A stretch of 64,000 bases of DNA from Phenylobacterium sp. (GTDB lineage Bacteria > Pseudomonadota > Alphaproteobacteria > Caulobacterales > Caulobacteraceae). Below the pieces are notes generated by a model, which worked only from the letters and a program-made list of their open reading frames with translations, did no database searches and had not been told where the DNA came from. Position 1 is the stretch's first letter. Each line of letters starts with the position of its first letter. This document shows positions 42,654 through 52,481 of the stretch, piece after piece. The stretch lies in the NCBI RefSeq assembly GCF_030679875.1, contig NZ_JAUXSP010000021.1, forward strand, positions 1 to 64,000. Direction: 5' to 3'. The position numbers and the translations under genes were made by a program.

Positions 42654-44039
42654 ATGACAGACACCACCGCCCCCGGGGCGACCAATCCGGCCGCTGGCAC
42701 GGCGGAGCCGGAGGGCATTACGCCCCTGGCCAAACCGGTCCGGACCTACGCTCTGAGCCTGCTGCTCGGCATCTATACGATCAACTTCCTGGATCGCCAG
42801 GTGGTCAACATCCTGGCTGAGCCGATCAAGCAGGACCTTGGTCTCGCCGATTGGCAGCTCGGCCTGATGAGCGGCTTGGCGTTCGCCCTGTTCTACACGG
42901 TGCTCGGCATTCCGATCGCGCGCCTGGCCGAACGCGGCAACCGCCCCCTGATCATCGGCACCGCCGTGGCGGTCTGGAGCGGCTTCACCGCCCTGTGCGG
43001 CGTGGCGCAGAACTTCTTCCAGCTGATCCTGTTCCGGATCGGCGTTGGTGTGGGCGAGGCGGGCTGCACCCCGCCGGCCCACTCCTTGATCAGCGACTAC
43101 GTGCCCAAGGAGAACCGCTCCACAGCTCTGGCCTTCTACTCGATGGGTACGCCCATCGGCGGCCTGATGGGCCTGATCCTCGGGGGCCTCATCGCCGACG
43201 CCTACGGCTGGCGGGTGGCCTTCTTTGTCGCGGGCGTCCCAGGGATTCTGTTCGCGCTCTTGGCCATCTTCACCCTGCCTGAGCCCCGCAAGGAGCTTGC
43301 GCGCCGGGCCACCAAGATCCAGGCCAACTCGGCGACCTTCCCCGAGACCATGAAGTTCCTCAAAGGTCGCAAGACCTTCTGGTACATTTCGTTCGCCGCG
43401 GCGATCAAAGCCTTCATCGGCTATGGCCACGCGCCGTTCACCGCCTCGTTCTTCCTGCGCAACTACCCCGATCAGGTCCAGTCCCTGGCCTCTACGGTCG
43501 GGGCCACGGTCGGCTATAACCTGCAGTCCATCGGATTCCTCGGCCTGGCGCTTGGCCTGATGTCAGGCACCGCCGGCGCGCTCGGCTCCTGGCTGGGCGG
43601 CTTCATCGCCGACAAGTTCGCCGCCCGCGATCTGCGCGCGCAGATGGTCGCCCCGGCGCTCGCCTCGCTGATCACCATCCCGGTCTTCATCACCGCGATG
43701 ACGGTGGGCAACGTGCCGCTCGCCCTGGTGCTTTTGACTGTGAATGGCCTCATGGGCACCATCTGGTATGGCCCAGTCTATGGCACCGCCCAGTCCATCG
43801 TGCCGCCCCATATGCGGGCGACCACCTCAGCCATCCTGCTGTTCATCATCAACCTGATCGGCCTGGGTCTTGGCCCTCTGGCTGTCGGCCTGCTCAGCGA
43901 CTATTTCGCCGTTGGCATGGGCATGGGGTCTGGCGAGGGGGTCCGTTGGGCCCTGATCGTCTCGGCCAGCTTCGGCCTTTTGGCCTTCTACTGCTTCTGG
44001 CGCGCCACCAACACGATCCGCGTCGACCACGTCGGCTGA
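42654..44039 (+). CDS. MFS transporter (spinster-like), first of two paralogues
   Basis: A 461-residue major facilitator with 12 predicted helices. It shows YTINFLDRQVVNILAEPIKQDLGLADWQLGLMSGLAFALFY, the spinster-like helix 1-2 region with FLDR, and GVGVGEAGCTPPAHSLISDYVPKENRSTALAFYSMG. The substrate cannot be inferred; relatives are often annotated as hexuronate or lipid-like transporters. It is 50% or more alike by eye to the next gene, indicating tandem duplication. A terminator-like hairpin follows at 44046. Confidence 0.9.
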   Translation: MTDTTAPGATNPAAGTAEPEGITPLAKPVRTYALSLLLGIYTINFLDRQVVNILAEPIKQDLGLADWQLGLMSGLAFALFYTVLGIPIARLAERGNRPLIIGTAVAVWSGFTALCGVAQNFFQLILFRIGVGVGEAGCTPPAHSLISDYVPKENRSTALAFYSMGTPIGGLMGLILGGLIADAYGWRVAFFVAGVPGILFALLAIFTLPEPRKELARRATKIQANSATFPETMKFLKGRKTFWYISFAAAIKAFIGYGHAPFTASFFLRNYPDQVQSLASTVGATVGYNLQSIGFLGLALGLMSGTAGALGSWLGGFIADKFAARDLRAQMVAPALASLITIPVFITAMTVGNVPLALVLLTVNGLMGTIWYGPVYGTAQSIVPPHMRATTSAILLFIINLIGLGLGPLAVGLLSDYFAVGMGMGSGEGVRWALIVSASFGLLAFYCFWRATNTIRVDHVG

Positions 44040-44045
44040 CCCTGT

Positions 44046-44077
44046 CCCGCCCGGCGCCTGAAAGGGTGTCGGGCGGG
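44046..44077 (+). terminator. hairpin between the two MFS genes
   Basis: CCCGCCCG (44046-44053) and CGGGCGGG (44070-44077) form a perfect 8-bp GC stem with a 16-base loop just after the first MFS stop. No T-run follows. It suggests that the two MFS genes are separate units. Confidence 0.5.
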
Positions 44078-44162
44078 CTCCGTCAAGGCCCCTGGCGCCT
44101 TCGCAGAGCCTGTGTCCACATGCCTCTCCATAAGAACGTGGAATCGTTCGGGGGAGGATATC

Positions 44163-45623
44163 GTGACTGCGATCGACACCGGCGCGGCTGCGCCGCCAAA
44201 GCCCCAGTTCTCTGAGGGCTACAAGAGCACGGTCCTGGGCCTGCTGGTCCTGGCCTACACGTTCAACTTCATTGATCGCACGATCATCTCGACCATTGGT
44301 CAGGCGATCAAGGTCGACCTCGGCCTCACCGACACCCAGCTGGGACTGCTGGGCGGCCTGGCTTTCGCCCTGCTCTACACCACGCTGGGCATCCCCATCG
44401 CCCGCCTGGCTGAGCGCGGCAACCGGGTCAATATCATCTCGATCTCCATCGTCATCTGGTCGGCCTTCACCGCGCTTTGCGGCATGGCCAACAGCTTCCT
44501 GATGCTGATTCTGTTCCGCCTGGGGGTCGGGGTCGGCGAGGCGGGCCTGTCCCCGCCGGCCCACTCCTTGATCTCCGACTACTACGAGCCGAAACGACGA
44601 GCGACAGCCCTGTCGATCTATTCGTTCGGCATTCCGCTGGGCACCATGTTCGGCGCCGTGGCCGGGGGCTGGCTGGCCCAGAACATCTCCTGGCGCGCGG
44701 CTTTCGTAGTGGTCGGCCTGCCGGGCATCCTGGTGGCCATCGCCCTCAAGATTTTCGTCAAGGAGCCGCCCCGCGGATATTCTGAGCAGGTTCCGGTCAT
44801 CGACACCCCGATCCTGGAGGGCGAGGAGAGCGTTCCGCCCGTCGCGATCAAACCGCCTTCCATCCTGGCCGTCGCCAAGCGCATTTTCGGCCGCTGGGGC
44901 TTCTTCCATATGGTGGCGGGCATCACCGTGGCCTCCTTCGCCAGCTATGGAACCGGCCAGTATCAGGCCGCCTACTTCATCCGCATGTTCGGCCTGGACC
45001 TGGCGACGGTCGGCCTGATCTTCGGCCTGGTGGGCGGGATCGCGGCTGGCGTCGGCACCCTGCTGGGCGGCTTTCTCACCGACTGGGCCGGCAAGCGCTC
45101 GGGGCGCTGGTACGCCCTGGTCCCAGCCTTTGGCCTGCTGATCGCCTGCCCGCTCTACATCCTGGTCTATCTGCAGAACGACTGGCGTTGGGCGGCCGGC
45201 TTGCTGCTGCTGCCCGGCATTTTCCACTTCACCTATCTGGGCCCCACCTTCGGGGTCATCCAGAACGCGGTGTCCCTGCGGATGCGGGCCACGGCCACAG
45301 CGCTGCTGTTCTTCGTCCTCAACCTGATCGCCCTGGGGTTCGGCCCGCCCTTCTGCGGCTGGTGCATCGACATGCTCAGCCAGGGTCTGTTCGCGGCCAA
45401 CAACATGGGCGACTTCTTCACCCTCTGCCCTGGCGGCATCGGGGCGCCCGGCGCAGGTCCCATTGTCGACGCCGCCTGCCGGGCCGCCATCGCCGAGGGC
45501 TCACGCCAGGGCATTATTCTCAATCTGCTGATCTACGCCTGGGCGGGCATCCACTACCTGCTGGCGGCGATCACCTTGCCGAAGGACATGGCCTGGGCCA
45601 CGGCCGCATCCAACCAGGACTAA
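44163..45623 (+). CDS. MFS transporter (spinster-like), second paralogue
   Basis: A 486-residue MFS transporter. Helix 1 region YTFNFIDRTIISTIGQAIKVDLGLTDTQLGLLGGLAFALLY and GVGVGEAGLSPPAHSLISDYYEPKRRATALSIYSFGIPLG mirror the first paralogue. It has a longer loop before helix 7 (EPPRGYSEQVPVIDTPILEGEESVPPVA) and near the C-terminus (NNMGDFFTLCPGGIGAPGAG). GTG 44163 is favoured because GGGGGAGG precedes it by 6 bases; the frame is open to another GTG at 44112. Confidence 0.9.
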   Translation: MTAIDTGAAAPPKPQFSEGYKSTVLGLLVLAYTFNFIDRTIISTIGQAIKVDLGLTDTQLGLLGGLAFALLYTTLGIPIARLAERGNRVNIISISIVIWSAFTALCGMANSFLMLILFRLGVGVGEAGLSPPAHSLISDYYEPKRRATALSIYSFGIPLGTMFGAVAGGWLAQNISWRAAFVVVGLPGILVAIALKIFVKEPPRGYSEQVPVIDTPILEGEESVPPVAIKPPSILAVAKRIFGRWGFFHMVAGITVASFASYGTGQYQAAYFIRMFGLDLATVGLIFGLVGGIAAGVGTLLGGFLTDWAGKRSGRWYALVPAFGLLIACPLYILVYLQNDWRWAAGLLLLPGIFHFTYLGPTFGVIQNAVSLRMRATATALLFFVLNLIALGFGPPFCGWCIDMLSQGLFAANNMGDFFTLCPGGIGAPGAGPIVDAACRAAIAEGSRQGIILNLLIYAWAGIHYLLAAITLPKDMAWATAASNQD

Positions 45624-45683
45624 CCCTTCGTCTTGACAGGCGGGCGCCTTGACCTCCATCAGCCCTTGTTCAAGGAGCCCGCC

Positions 45684-46988
45684 ATGATCCCCCGCTACGC
45701 CCGCGCCGACGCCGCCGACATCTGGTCCCCGCAGACCCGGTTTTCGATCATGTTCGAGATCGAGGCGCACGCGGCCGACGCCATGGCCGAGTTGGGCGTG
45801 ATCCCCAAGGAGGCTGCAGAGACCATCTGGGCCAAGGGCCGTGACGTGGTCTGGGACGCCGAGCGCATCGACGCTATCGAGCGCGAGGTCAAACACGACG
45901 TGATCGCCTTCCTGACCCATGTCACCGAGGTGGTAGGGCCGGAAGCGCGCTTCCTGCACCAGGGCATGACGTCCTCCGACGTCAACGACACCGCCCTGGC
46001 CGTCCAGCTCAGCCGGGCCACCGATCTGCTGATCGAAGACGTGGATCTGGTCCTGGCGGCCCTGAAGAAGCGGGCGTTCGAGCACAGGATGACGCCTTGC
46101 GTCGGCCGCAGCCACGCCATCCACGCTGAGCCCACCACCTTTGGCCTCAAGCTCGCCGGCCACTATGCGGAATTCCAGCGCGCCAAGGAGCGCCTGGCCA
46201 TGGCGAAATTCGAGATCGCCACCTGCGCCATCTCTGGCGCCGTCGGCACCTTCGCCAATGTCTCCCCGCAGGTCGAAGCCCATGTAGCCGAAAAGATGGG
46301 CCTGGCGGTGGAGCCGGTTTCAACCCAGGTGATTCCCCGCGACCGCCACGCGGCCTACTTCTGCGCCCTGGCCGTGGTCGCCTCTTCCATTGAGCGGCTG
46401 GCGGTCGAGATCCGCCACCTGCAGCGCACCGAGGTGCTGGAGGCTGAGGAAGCCTTTGATGTGGGCCAGAAGGGCTCCAGCGCCATGCCCCACAAGCGCA
46501 ACCCCATTCTGACCGAGAACCTGACCGGCCTGGCCCGTCTGATCCGCTCCGCCGCCGTTCCGGCGCTGGAAAATGTCGCCCTCTGGCATGAGCGCGACAT
46601 CAGCCATTCGTCTGTCGAGCGTGGCATCGCGCCGGACGCCACCATCCATATGGACTTCGCCCTGCGCCGCCTGGCCGGGGTGATGGAGCGGCTCGTGGTC
46701 TATCCGGAAAACATGGCCAAGAACCTCGACCGCCTCGGCGGTCTGGTCCACTCCCAGCGGGTGCTGCTGGCCCTGACTCAGAAGGGCTCCTCGCGGGAAG
46801 GCGGTTATGCCGCGGTCCAGCGCAACGCCATGAAGGTCTGGCGCGGCGAGGGCAATTTCCTAGACTTCCTCAAGGCCGACCCGGAGATCGTCCTGGCCGA
46901 CGAGGAGCTCGAGGCTCTGTTCGACCTCGGTTACCACTTCAAGCATGTGGACACGGTCTTCGCCCGGGTGTTCGGCGAGCAGGCCTAG
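45684..46988 (+). CDS. purB: adenylosuccinate lyase
   Basis: A 434-residue PurB of the normal length. It catalyses two steps, SAICAR to AICAR and adenylosuccinate to AMP, each releasing fumarate. The signature GSSAMPHKRNP (the flexible active-site loop with Ser) is present, as are the motifs GMTSSDVNDTALAVQ and GRSHAIHAEPTTFG with catalytic His. ATG 45684 has AAGGAG 7 bases upstream and begins MIPRYARADAADIWS, the usual start. It is the first of several pur genes in the window. Confidence 0.96.
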   Translation: MIPRYARADAADIWSPQTRFSIMFEIEAHAADAMAELGVIPKEAAETIWAKGRDVVWDAERIDAIEREVKHDVIAFLTHVTEVVGPEARFLHQGMTSSDVNDTALAVQLSRATDLLIEDVDLVLAALKKRAFEHRMTPCVGRSHAIHAEPTTFGLKLAGHYAEFQRAKERLAMAKFEIATCAISGAVGTFANVSPQVEAHVAEKMGLAVEPVSTQVIPRDRHAAYFCALAVVASSIERLAVEIRHLQRTEVLEAEEAFDVGQKGSSAMPHKRNPILTENLTGLARLIRSAAVPALENVALWHERDISHSSVERGIAPDATIHMDFALRRLAGVMERLVVYPENMAKNLDRLGGLVHSQRVLLALTQKGSSREGGYAAVQRNAMKVWRGEGNFLDFLKADPEIVLADEELEALFDLGYHFKHVDTVFARVFGEQA

Positions 46989-46996
46989 GCCTAGGA

Positions 46997-48229
46997 TCAC
47001 GGCGGGGCGGGGACCCGCCTCCCCGCCGGGTCGTCGGCGGGTGGCTCCTGATCCTTGGACCGCCCCAGCCGGTCGGCCAGGCGGAAGACGAACGGATTGG
47101 CCAGGATCGAGATCAGGGCCCCGGCCAACACCAGGTCGTGGGTGTCGCGCGCCATGATCCCGACGCTCACCCCGACCCCGGCCAGGATGAACGAGAACTC
47201 GCCGATCTGGGCGAGGCTGGCGGCGATGGTGAAACTGGATCGCCTGTCCAGCTTGAACAGGCTGGTGATGGCCAGGGCGGCGGCCGACTTGCCGACCACC
47301 ACGATCAGCACCACAGCGATGACCGCCAGGGGGCGCTCGACCAGCACGGACGGGTCGAACAACATACCCACCGATACGAAGAACAGCACGGCGAAGGCGT
47401 CGCGCAGCGGCAGCGAGCGCTCAGCGGCGTTGTGGCCCAGGGGCGAACTGCTCAGCACCACCCCGGCCACGAAGGCGCCCAGGGCGAAGGAGGCCCCGAA
47501 CACCGCATAGGCCAGGTAGGCGATGCCCAGGGCGATGGCCAGGACGCCCAGGGTGAAGAGTTCACGAGACTTGGTGTGGGCGATCCTGATCAGCAGCCAG
47601 GGCAGAACCCGTGACCCAACGATCATCATGAAGGCGATGAAGATGGCGATCTGAAGAAGGGTCGAGCCAATGCTCAGCGCCACGTCGCTGGCCGAAGCGC
47701 CCGCCTGACTGACCGCCAAGAGGGGGACCAGCACCAGGGCCACGACCATCACCAGATCCTCGACGATCAGCCACCCCACGGCCGTCTGGCCCGCCTCGGT
47801 CTTGAGCGCCCTGCGCTCTTCGATGGCCCGCAACAGCACCACAGTCGAGGCGACCGACAGGGTTAGGCCAAAGAGCGCCGCCTCCCCGTTGGAAAATCCC
47901 AGCAGTCGTCCAGCGCCCCAGCCCAGGGCGGTAGCGACGGCGATCTGGACCACAGCCCCCGGCGCCGCCACTCGGCGCACCTTCATGAGGTCCGCAGGAG
48001 AGAAGTGCAGCCCCACCCCGAACATCAGCAGGATCACCCCGATCTCGGCCAGTTGGGCGGCCAGGGAGGCGTCAGCGACCCAGCCTGGGGTAAAGGGTCC
48101 CACCGCCACGCCCGCCAGCAGATAGCCCACCAGCGGCGACAGCTTCAGCCGGTTGGCCAGCATCCCCAGGACGAAGGCCAGGACAAAGCCGGCCACCAGG
48201 GTCAGGATCAGGGAGTCGTCGTGGGGCAT
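46997..48229 (-). CDS. CPA2 family cation:proton antiporter (KefB/YbaL-like)
   Basis: A 410-residue antiporter with about 12 membrane helices. FVLAFVLGMLANRLKLSPLVGYLLAGVAVGPFTPG is the family start, GVGLHFSPADLMKVRRVAAPGA and AGVVLSSSPLGHNAAERSLPLRDAFAVLFFVSVGMLFDP are hallmark segments of Kef/YbaL-type exchangers. The C-terminal RCK/TrkA-N nucleotide-binding domain of full KefB or YbaL is absent. It would exchange K+ or Na+ for protons at the inner membrane. It is convergent with purB, whose stop is 8 bases away. Confidence 0.92.
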   Translation of the reverse strand: MPHDDSLILTLVAGFVLAFVLGMLANRLKLSPLVGYLLAGVAVGPFTPGWVADASLAAQLAEIGVILLMFGVGLHFSPADLMKVRRVAAPGAVVQIAVATALGWGAGRLLGFSNGEAALFGLTLSVASTVVLLRAIEERRALKTEAGQTAVGWLIVEDLVMVVALVLVPLLAVSQAGASASDVALSIGSTLLQIAIFIAFMMIVGSRVLPWLLIRIAHTKSRELFTLGVLAIALGIAYLAYAVFGASFALGAFVAGVVLSSSPLGHNAAERSLPLRDAFAVLFFVSVGMLFDPSVLVERPLAVIAVVLIVVVGKSAAALAITSLFKLDRRSSFTIAASLAQIGEFSFILAGVGVSVGIMARDTHDLVLAGALISILANPFVFRLADRLGRSKDQEPPADDPAGRRVPAPP

Positions 48230-48480
48230 CGCATCTCCGAATGCGGCGCACGGTCGACGTGCAGACTGGCGGGCGCGCAGTCCATCGCCGTCCGCGATGT
48301 CGGCGGGTCGCTCAAGGGGTAACCGATTAGGCGTCCTGGCGCCATCAGCGCCGGCTCGGCGCAGGCCTCATCATCGCCATCGCGCATGAGGCGTGCAGAC
48401 ACGCCCGTCAGGCGCGCCTCAGGACTGCCATACAATCCTCTGGTAGATGAGGTGGGGCGGCCGTGGCCGGCCAGCCTGGC

Positions 48481-48804
48481 CTATTCGCCCGAGCGGAACT
48501 GTTCGCGGGCCTGGGCCATGAACTCGTCCATCTTCATACGGACTTCGCCTTCGGACACCTGAACGCCCGAGCCCTTGAGGTCTTCGAAAACCTTGCGGAG
48601 CACGTCTTCGTCGCCGGGCTGCTCAAGATCGGAACGGACCACGGCTTGGGCGTAGGTCGCCACGCTGTCCTCACCCAGGCCCATCAGGCCAGCGGCCCAT
48701 TCACCCAGCATGCGGTTGCGCCGCGCGCTGGCCTTGAATTCTTGTTCCTGATCGAGCGCGAACTTCTTCTCGAAGCCCCTCTCACGATCGTCAAACGTGG
48801 TCAT
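48481..48804 (-). CDS. F1F0-ATPase inhibitor zeta subunit (DUF1476)
   Basis: A 107-residue protein starting MTTFDDRERGFEKKFALDQEQEFKASARRNRMLGEWAAGLMGL, the signature of DUF1476, the alphaproteobacterial zeta inhibitor first described in Paracoccus. Its N-terminal helix inserts into F1 and blocks ATP hydrolysis. The C-terminal half is a helical bundle. ATG 48804 is chosen because the family begins there; the frame extends upstream to 48939 without similarity. It is divergent from purC. Confidence 0.93.
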   Translation of the reverse strand: MTTFDDRERGFEKKFALDQEQEFKASARRNRMLGEWAAGLMGLGEDSVATYAQAVVRSDLEQPGDEDVLRKVFEDLKGSGVQVSEGEVRMKMDEFMAQAREQFRSGE

Positions 48805-49101
48805 GCGTTCCCCGATAAGCGGCACATCGCAGGCTGCATACCTCCCGGCGCGTCGCCCCGCAATCGAAACAGGCGTCTTGCCTGACGTTCGCAAGCACGG
48901 GCGCAAGCACGGGCCGAGCCGCGGCGTCACGACGCGCAAAGGATCGCGAGCGCAAGGTTTGCGCCGACGGCGGCCATCCGCTAATTTCCGCTCGCCTCAT
49001 GTCGAACGAGAGGCCGAGTCGGAACCGCGCGTGGACACCGCTGCGCGCGTTTTTTCATTTCCGATGGCGGCAAGCCCTCGTTCTGGGAGAAGGCGTTGCA
49101 G

Positions 49102-49860
49102 ATGACCCGCCGCAAGAAGATTTACGAGGGCAAGGCCAAGATCCTCTACGAGGGTCCTGAGCCCGGCACCTTGATCCAGTACTTCAAGGACGACACCACC
49201 GCCTTTGACGCGACCAAGAAGGCCGTGCTGGAGGGCAAGGGCGTCATCAACAACCGCATCAGCGAGTTCGTGATGACCCGCCTCAACTCCATCGGGGTGC
49301 AGAACCACTTCATCAGGCGGCTGAACCTGCGCGAGCAATTGATCCGCGAGGTGGAGATCATTCCGCTGGAGGTGGTTTGCCGCAACATCGCGGCGGGCTC
49401 GCTGTCCACGCGACTGGGTCTGCCCGAGGGCCAGCCCCTGCCCCGCTCGATCATCGAGTTCTTCCTGAAGGACGACAAGCTCCACGACCCGATGGTCACC
49501 GAGGAGCATATCACCGCCTTCAACTGGGCCTCGACCCAGGAGATCGACGACATCATGGCGCTGACCCTCCGGGTCAACGACTACCTCACCGGCATGTTCG
49601 GGGCGGTCGGCATCACCCTGGTGGATTTCAAGATCGAGTTTGGCCGTATCTGGGAGAACGACTTTGGTCGGGTCATCCTGGCCGATGAGATCAGCCCCGA
49701 CTCCTGCCGCCTGTGGGACTCGACCACCAATGAGAAGCTCGACAAGGACCGGTTCCGCCGCGACCTGGGCGATGTGATCGAGAGCTATACCGAGGTGGCC
49801 CGCCGCCTGGGGATCATGAAAGAGATGCCAACCGTCATCCAAGGAGGACTGCACTCGTGA
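49102..49860 (+). CDS. purC: phosphoribosylaminoimidazole-succinocarboxamide synthase
   Basis: A 252-residue SAICAR synthetase, which joins CAIR and aspartate with ATP. It opens [36 protein letters not shown] and has [28 protein letters not shown] and [13 protein letters not shown], all diagnostic. ATG 49102 is preferred over a TTG two codons earlier; GGAGAAGG lies upstream. It overlaps purS by 4 bases (GTGA), so the two are co-translated. Confidence 0.96.
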   Translation: MTRRKKIYEGKAKILYEGPEPGTLIQYFKDDTTAFDATKKAVLEGKGVINNRISEFVMTRLNSIGVQNHFIRRLNLREQLIREVEIIPLEVVCRNIAAGSLSTRLGLPEGQPLPRSIIEFFLKDDKLHDPMVTEEHITAFNWASTQEIDDIMALTLRVNDYLTGMFGAVGITLVDFKIEFGRIWENDFGRVILADEISPDSCRLWDSTTNEKLDKDRFRRDLGDVIESYTEVARRLGIMKEMPTVIQGGLHS

Positions 49861-50096
49861 AGGCCAAGGTCCACGTCTTCCTCAAGCCCGGCGTCCTGGA
49901 CGTTCAGGGTAAGGCCGTCGAGCAGGCTCTGCACGGCCTGGGCTGGTCCGGCGTCGAGGGCGTTCGCGTCGGCAAGACCATCGAGTTCGACCTGGCCGCC
50001 GCCGACCGCGCCGCCGCCGAGGCCGAGGTCAAGGCCATGTGCGACAAGCTCCTCGCCAACACGGTGATCGAAAGCTACCGGGTCGAGCTGGCGTGA
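49857..50096 (+). CDS. purS: phosphoribosylformylglycinamidine synthase subunit PurS
   Basis: A 79-residue PurS, the small subunit that bridges PurQ and PurL in the three-part FGAM synthase. It has [26 protein letters not shown] and [37 protein letters not shown], the expected ferredoxin-like pattern. It starts with GTG inside the purC stop and ends in a GTGA overlap with the next lipoprotein gene. Confidence 0.96.
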   Translation: MKAKVHVFLKPGVLDVQGKAVEQALHGLGWSGVEGVRVGKTIEFDLAAADRAAAEAEVKAMCDKLLANTVIESYRVELA

Positions 50097-50479
50097 GGCC
50101 CTGGGGCGCCCTAGCGCCTGGCCTGCTGGCCCTGGGCCTGGCGGCCTGCGCGCCGTCGGCCCCGGAGCCTGTCGCCGCGTTCAAGCTGGATTGCGCCCAG
50201 AGTTTCGAGGTCATCCGCGCCGAGATCCTCGCCCGGCCTGGACTGAAGCCGGCGCCCGATGCGCCGGGGGAGCCCTACGAGATCTTCAGTGAAGAGACCG
50301 GCCGAGCCTCCTACATATTCACCAAGCCCGAGGCTCCAGCCCACCCGGCGGTGTTCATCCAGACCGCGACGCGACGGGATGGACAGCGGTTGATGGAACA
50401 TGAGGGTTGCGCCTTCGGCGACCCGGCCGAATACGACCAGCTTCTCGCCTACTGGGAGTCCATCGCCGCTGCGCGATGA
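50093..50479 (+). CDS. small lipoprotein inside the pur operon
   Basis: A 128-residue protein with a signal peptide and lipobox LGLAAC ([17 protein letters not shown]). The mature domain contains two cysteines ([13 protein letters not shown]) and the segment [30 protein letters not shown], but no family is recognised. GTG 50093 overlaps the purS stop (GTGA), so it is translationally coupled within a purine operon although it has no obvious purine role. purQ follows 58 bases later. Confidence 0.75.
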   Translation: MRPWGALAPGLLALGLAACAPSAPEPVAAFKLDCAQSFEVIRAEILARPGLKPAPDAPGEPYEIFSEETGRASYIFTKPEAPAHPAVFIQTATRRDGQRLMEHEGCAFGDPAEYDQLLAYWESIAAAR

Positions 50480-50537
50480 CGACCAGCCTCCCGGCTCCGG
50501 CCGGCTCAACTTTGGAACGACCAGGTTCGAACGCGAC

Positions 50538-51200
50538 ATGAAAGCCGCCGTCATCGTCTTCCCAGGCTCCAACTGCGACCGCGACTGCAAGGTCGCCGTG
50601 GAGCGCTCCACCGGCGCCCAGGTCGAGATGGTCTGGCACGGCGACACCGCACTGCCTGCGGGCCTGGACCTGATCGTCCTGCCCGGCGGCTTCTCCTATG
50701 GCGACTATCTGCGCTGCGGGGCCATGGCGGCCCTGTCGCCGGTGATGACCGAGGTCAAGGCCGCCGCCGAGCGCGGTGTGGCTACGGTCGGCATCTGCAA
50801 CGGCTTCCAGGTGCTCTGCGAGGCCGGCCTGTTGCCCGGCGCCCTGCTGCAGAACGAGCGGCTGAAATATGTCTGCAAACCCGTCGCCCTGGAGGTGACT
50901 AACGCCCAGACCCGTTTCACCTCGGGCTATGGGGGCCGCCGCGAAGTGACGATGACGGTGGGCAATGGCGAGGGCAATTACTTCGCCGACGAGGCCACCC
51001 TGGAGCGGCTGGAAGGCGAAGGCCAGGTGGTGTTCCGCTACCGCGACAATCCCAATGGCTCTGCCCGCGACATCGCCGGCATCGTCAACGCCGGCGGCAA
51101 TGTGCTCGGCATGATGCCCCACCCCGACCGGGCCTTCGAGGCGGAGCTCGGCTCGGCCGACGGCGCCATCCTGTTCCAGAGCGCGCTCGCCAGCGCCTGA
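50538..51200 (+). CDS. purQ: phosphoribosylformylglycinamidine synthase subunit PurQ
   Basis: A 220-residue class I glutamine amidotransferase that feeds ammonia to PurL. Catalytic Cys is in [10 protein letters not shown], and His/Glu are in [15 protein letters not shown]. It begins [17 protein letters not shown], the family start, which fixes ATG 50538 over a longer upstream frame. It follows purC-purS and a lipoprotein gene; purL, its partner, does not follow directly but starts at 63885. Confidence 0.96.
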   Translation: MKAAVIVFPGSNCDRDCKVAVERSTGAQVEMVWHGDTALPAGLDLIVLPGGFSYGDYLRCGAMAALSPVMTEVKAAAERGVATVGICNGFQVLCEAGLLPGALLQNERLKYVCKPVALEVTNAQTRFTSGYGGRREVTMTVGNGEGNYFADEATLERLEGEGQVVFRYRDNPNGSARDIAGIVNAGGNVLGMMPHPDRAFEAELGSADGAILFQSALASA

Positions 51201-51272
51201 CCTCGCGCTCGCCGCGCCTCCGCGGCTACGGCGAACGGCGCAATAGATTGGTCTGAGCGGCCAAGGCGGGCT

Positions 51273-52481
51273 ATGCGCAGGGTCATGTCATCTGCCGAGT
51301 CCGCCCTCCCGCCTCCCAGTCCTCTAGCTGTCCCCGTGCTGATGGGGGTGGTGTTCCTGAGCCTGATCGGCTTTGGAGTGGTGATCCCGCTGCTGCCCTT
51401 CTACGCCGTGGTCTTTTCCGCCACGGCCTGGCAGGTCACCTTGATGTTTGCGGTGTTCGCCGCCGGCCAGTTCTTTGGTGAGCTGATCTGGGGCCGGCTG
51501 TCGGACCGCATCGGCCGCAAGCCCGTGATCCTCGGCACCATCCTGATGGCCGCCCTGGGCTATGTGGCCCTGGCCTATGCCCCCAACATCTGGTTCGCCG
51601 TCGCCGCCCGCGCGGTGGCCGGGGTTTTCAGCGGCAATATATCCACCATCCAGGGCTATATCGTTGATGTCACGCCCCCGGAGAAGCTGGCCGGACGGCT
51701 CGGCCTGATCGGCTCGGCCTTCGGGGTCGGCTTTGTGGTCGGTCCGCTGCTGGGCGGCCTGCTCGCGCGTCCCGAACTGGGCGCCGCAGGCTTCCAGCCG
51801 CCACTGCTGACCGCCGCCTTTCTCTGCGTCGCTGGCGCAGTCGGGGCCGCGATCTTCGTCCGCGAGAGCCGGACTCGGGCGGCGGCCGGCGCGCAACGGC
51901 CAGGCCCCCTTCAGGCCCTGGCCCACACCCTGCGCGATCCGACCCTGCGCCGGCTGATGGGCGGGACCTTCCTCTCCTTCGCCGGCTTCTCGGCCATGTG
52001 GTCCATCTTCGGCCTGTGGGGCGCGGCCGAGTACGGCTGGGACCCGAGAATGATCGGCTTCGTCATGGCCCTGACCGGGGTCGCCGCAGCCGCCAGCCAA
52101 GGCCTGCTGGCCGGATGGGCGGTGCAGAAGATCGGCGAGCGACCGACCGTCCTGATCGGCCTCACGGTGACGGCCATCTTCCTGTTCCTGGAGGCTCTGG
52201 GGCCACCGGTGACTGTGGCTATTGTCCTGATGATCGTCCTGGTGATCGGCCACACCACCAGCCAGCCGGCCACCTCGTCCCTGATCTCCCGCGCAGCGCC
52301 GGCCGGACGCCAGGGCGAAACGCTCGGGGCCAACAATGCGTCCAGCGCCGCGGCGCGGGTGCTTGGCCCCGTGATGGCGGGCTTCCTATTCTCCGGGGTG
52401 GGAACCTGGGCGCCCTTCGTCCTGGCCGGCGTGCTGATCCTACCGGCTGCGGTCCTGATCGGCCTGGGCGGCCGGCGCTGA
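51273..52481 (+). CDS. TCR/Tet family MFS drug transporter
   Basis: A 402-residue 12-helix transporter. It has LSLIGFGVVIPLLPFYAVVFSATAWQVTLMFAVFAAGQFFGELIWGRLSDRIGRKPVI, the MFS motif A (G-x-L-S-D-R-x-G-R-K-P) of the Tet/TCR group, and IQGYIVDVTPPEKLAGRLGLIGSAFGVGFVVGP (motif C). It is probably a multidrug or small-molecule exporter; the substrate is not known. ATG 51273 or 51285 are possible starts. It begins the block that separates purQ from purL and overlaps the convergent globin gene by 42 bases. Confidence 0.9.
   Translation: MRRVMSSAESALPPPSPLAVPVLMGVVFLSLIGFGVVIPLLPFYAVVFSATAWQVTLMFAVFAAGQFFGELIWGRLSDRIGRKPVILGTILMAALGYVALAYAPNIWFAVAARAVAGVFSGNISTIQGYIVDVTPPEKLAGRLGLIGSAFGVGFVVGPLLGGLLARPELGAAGFQPPLLTAAFLCVAGAVGAAIFVRESRTRAAAGAQRPGPLQALAHTLRDPTLRRLMGGTFLSFAGFSAMWSIFGLWGAAEYGWDPRMIGFVMALTGVAAAASQGLLAGWAVQKIGERPTVLIGLTVTAIFLFLEALGPPVTVAIVLMIVLVIGHTTSQPATSSLISRAAPAGRQGETLGANNASSAAARVLGPVMAGFLFSGVGTWAPFVLAGVLILPAAVLIGLGGRR

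Noticed and set aside
42126..43430. 434-residue minus-strand frame
   Set aside because: It is the antisense shadow of the first MFS gene and part of the GST gene; it shows Gly/Asp/Gln-rich composition with no domain.
43827..45227. 466-residue minus-strand frame
   Set aside because: It is antisense to the two MFS genes; length comes from the high GC content, not from coding.
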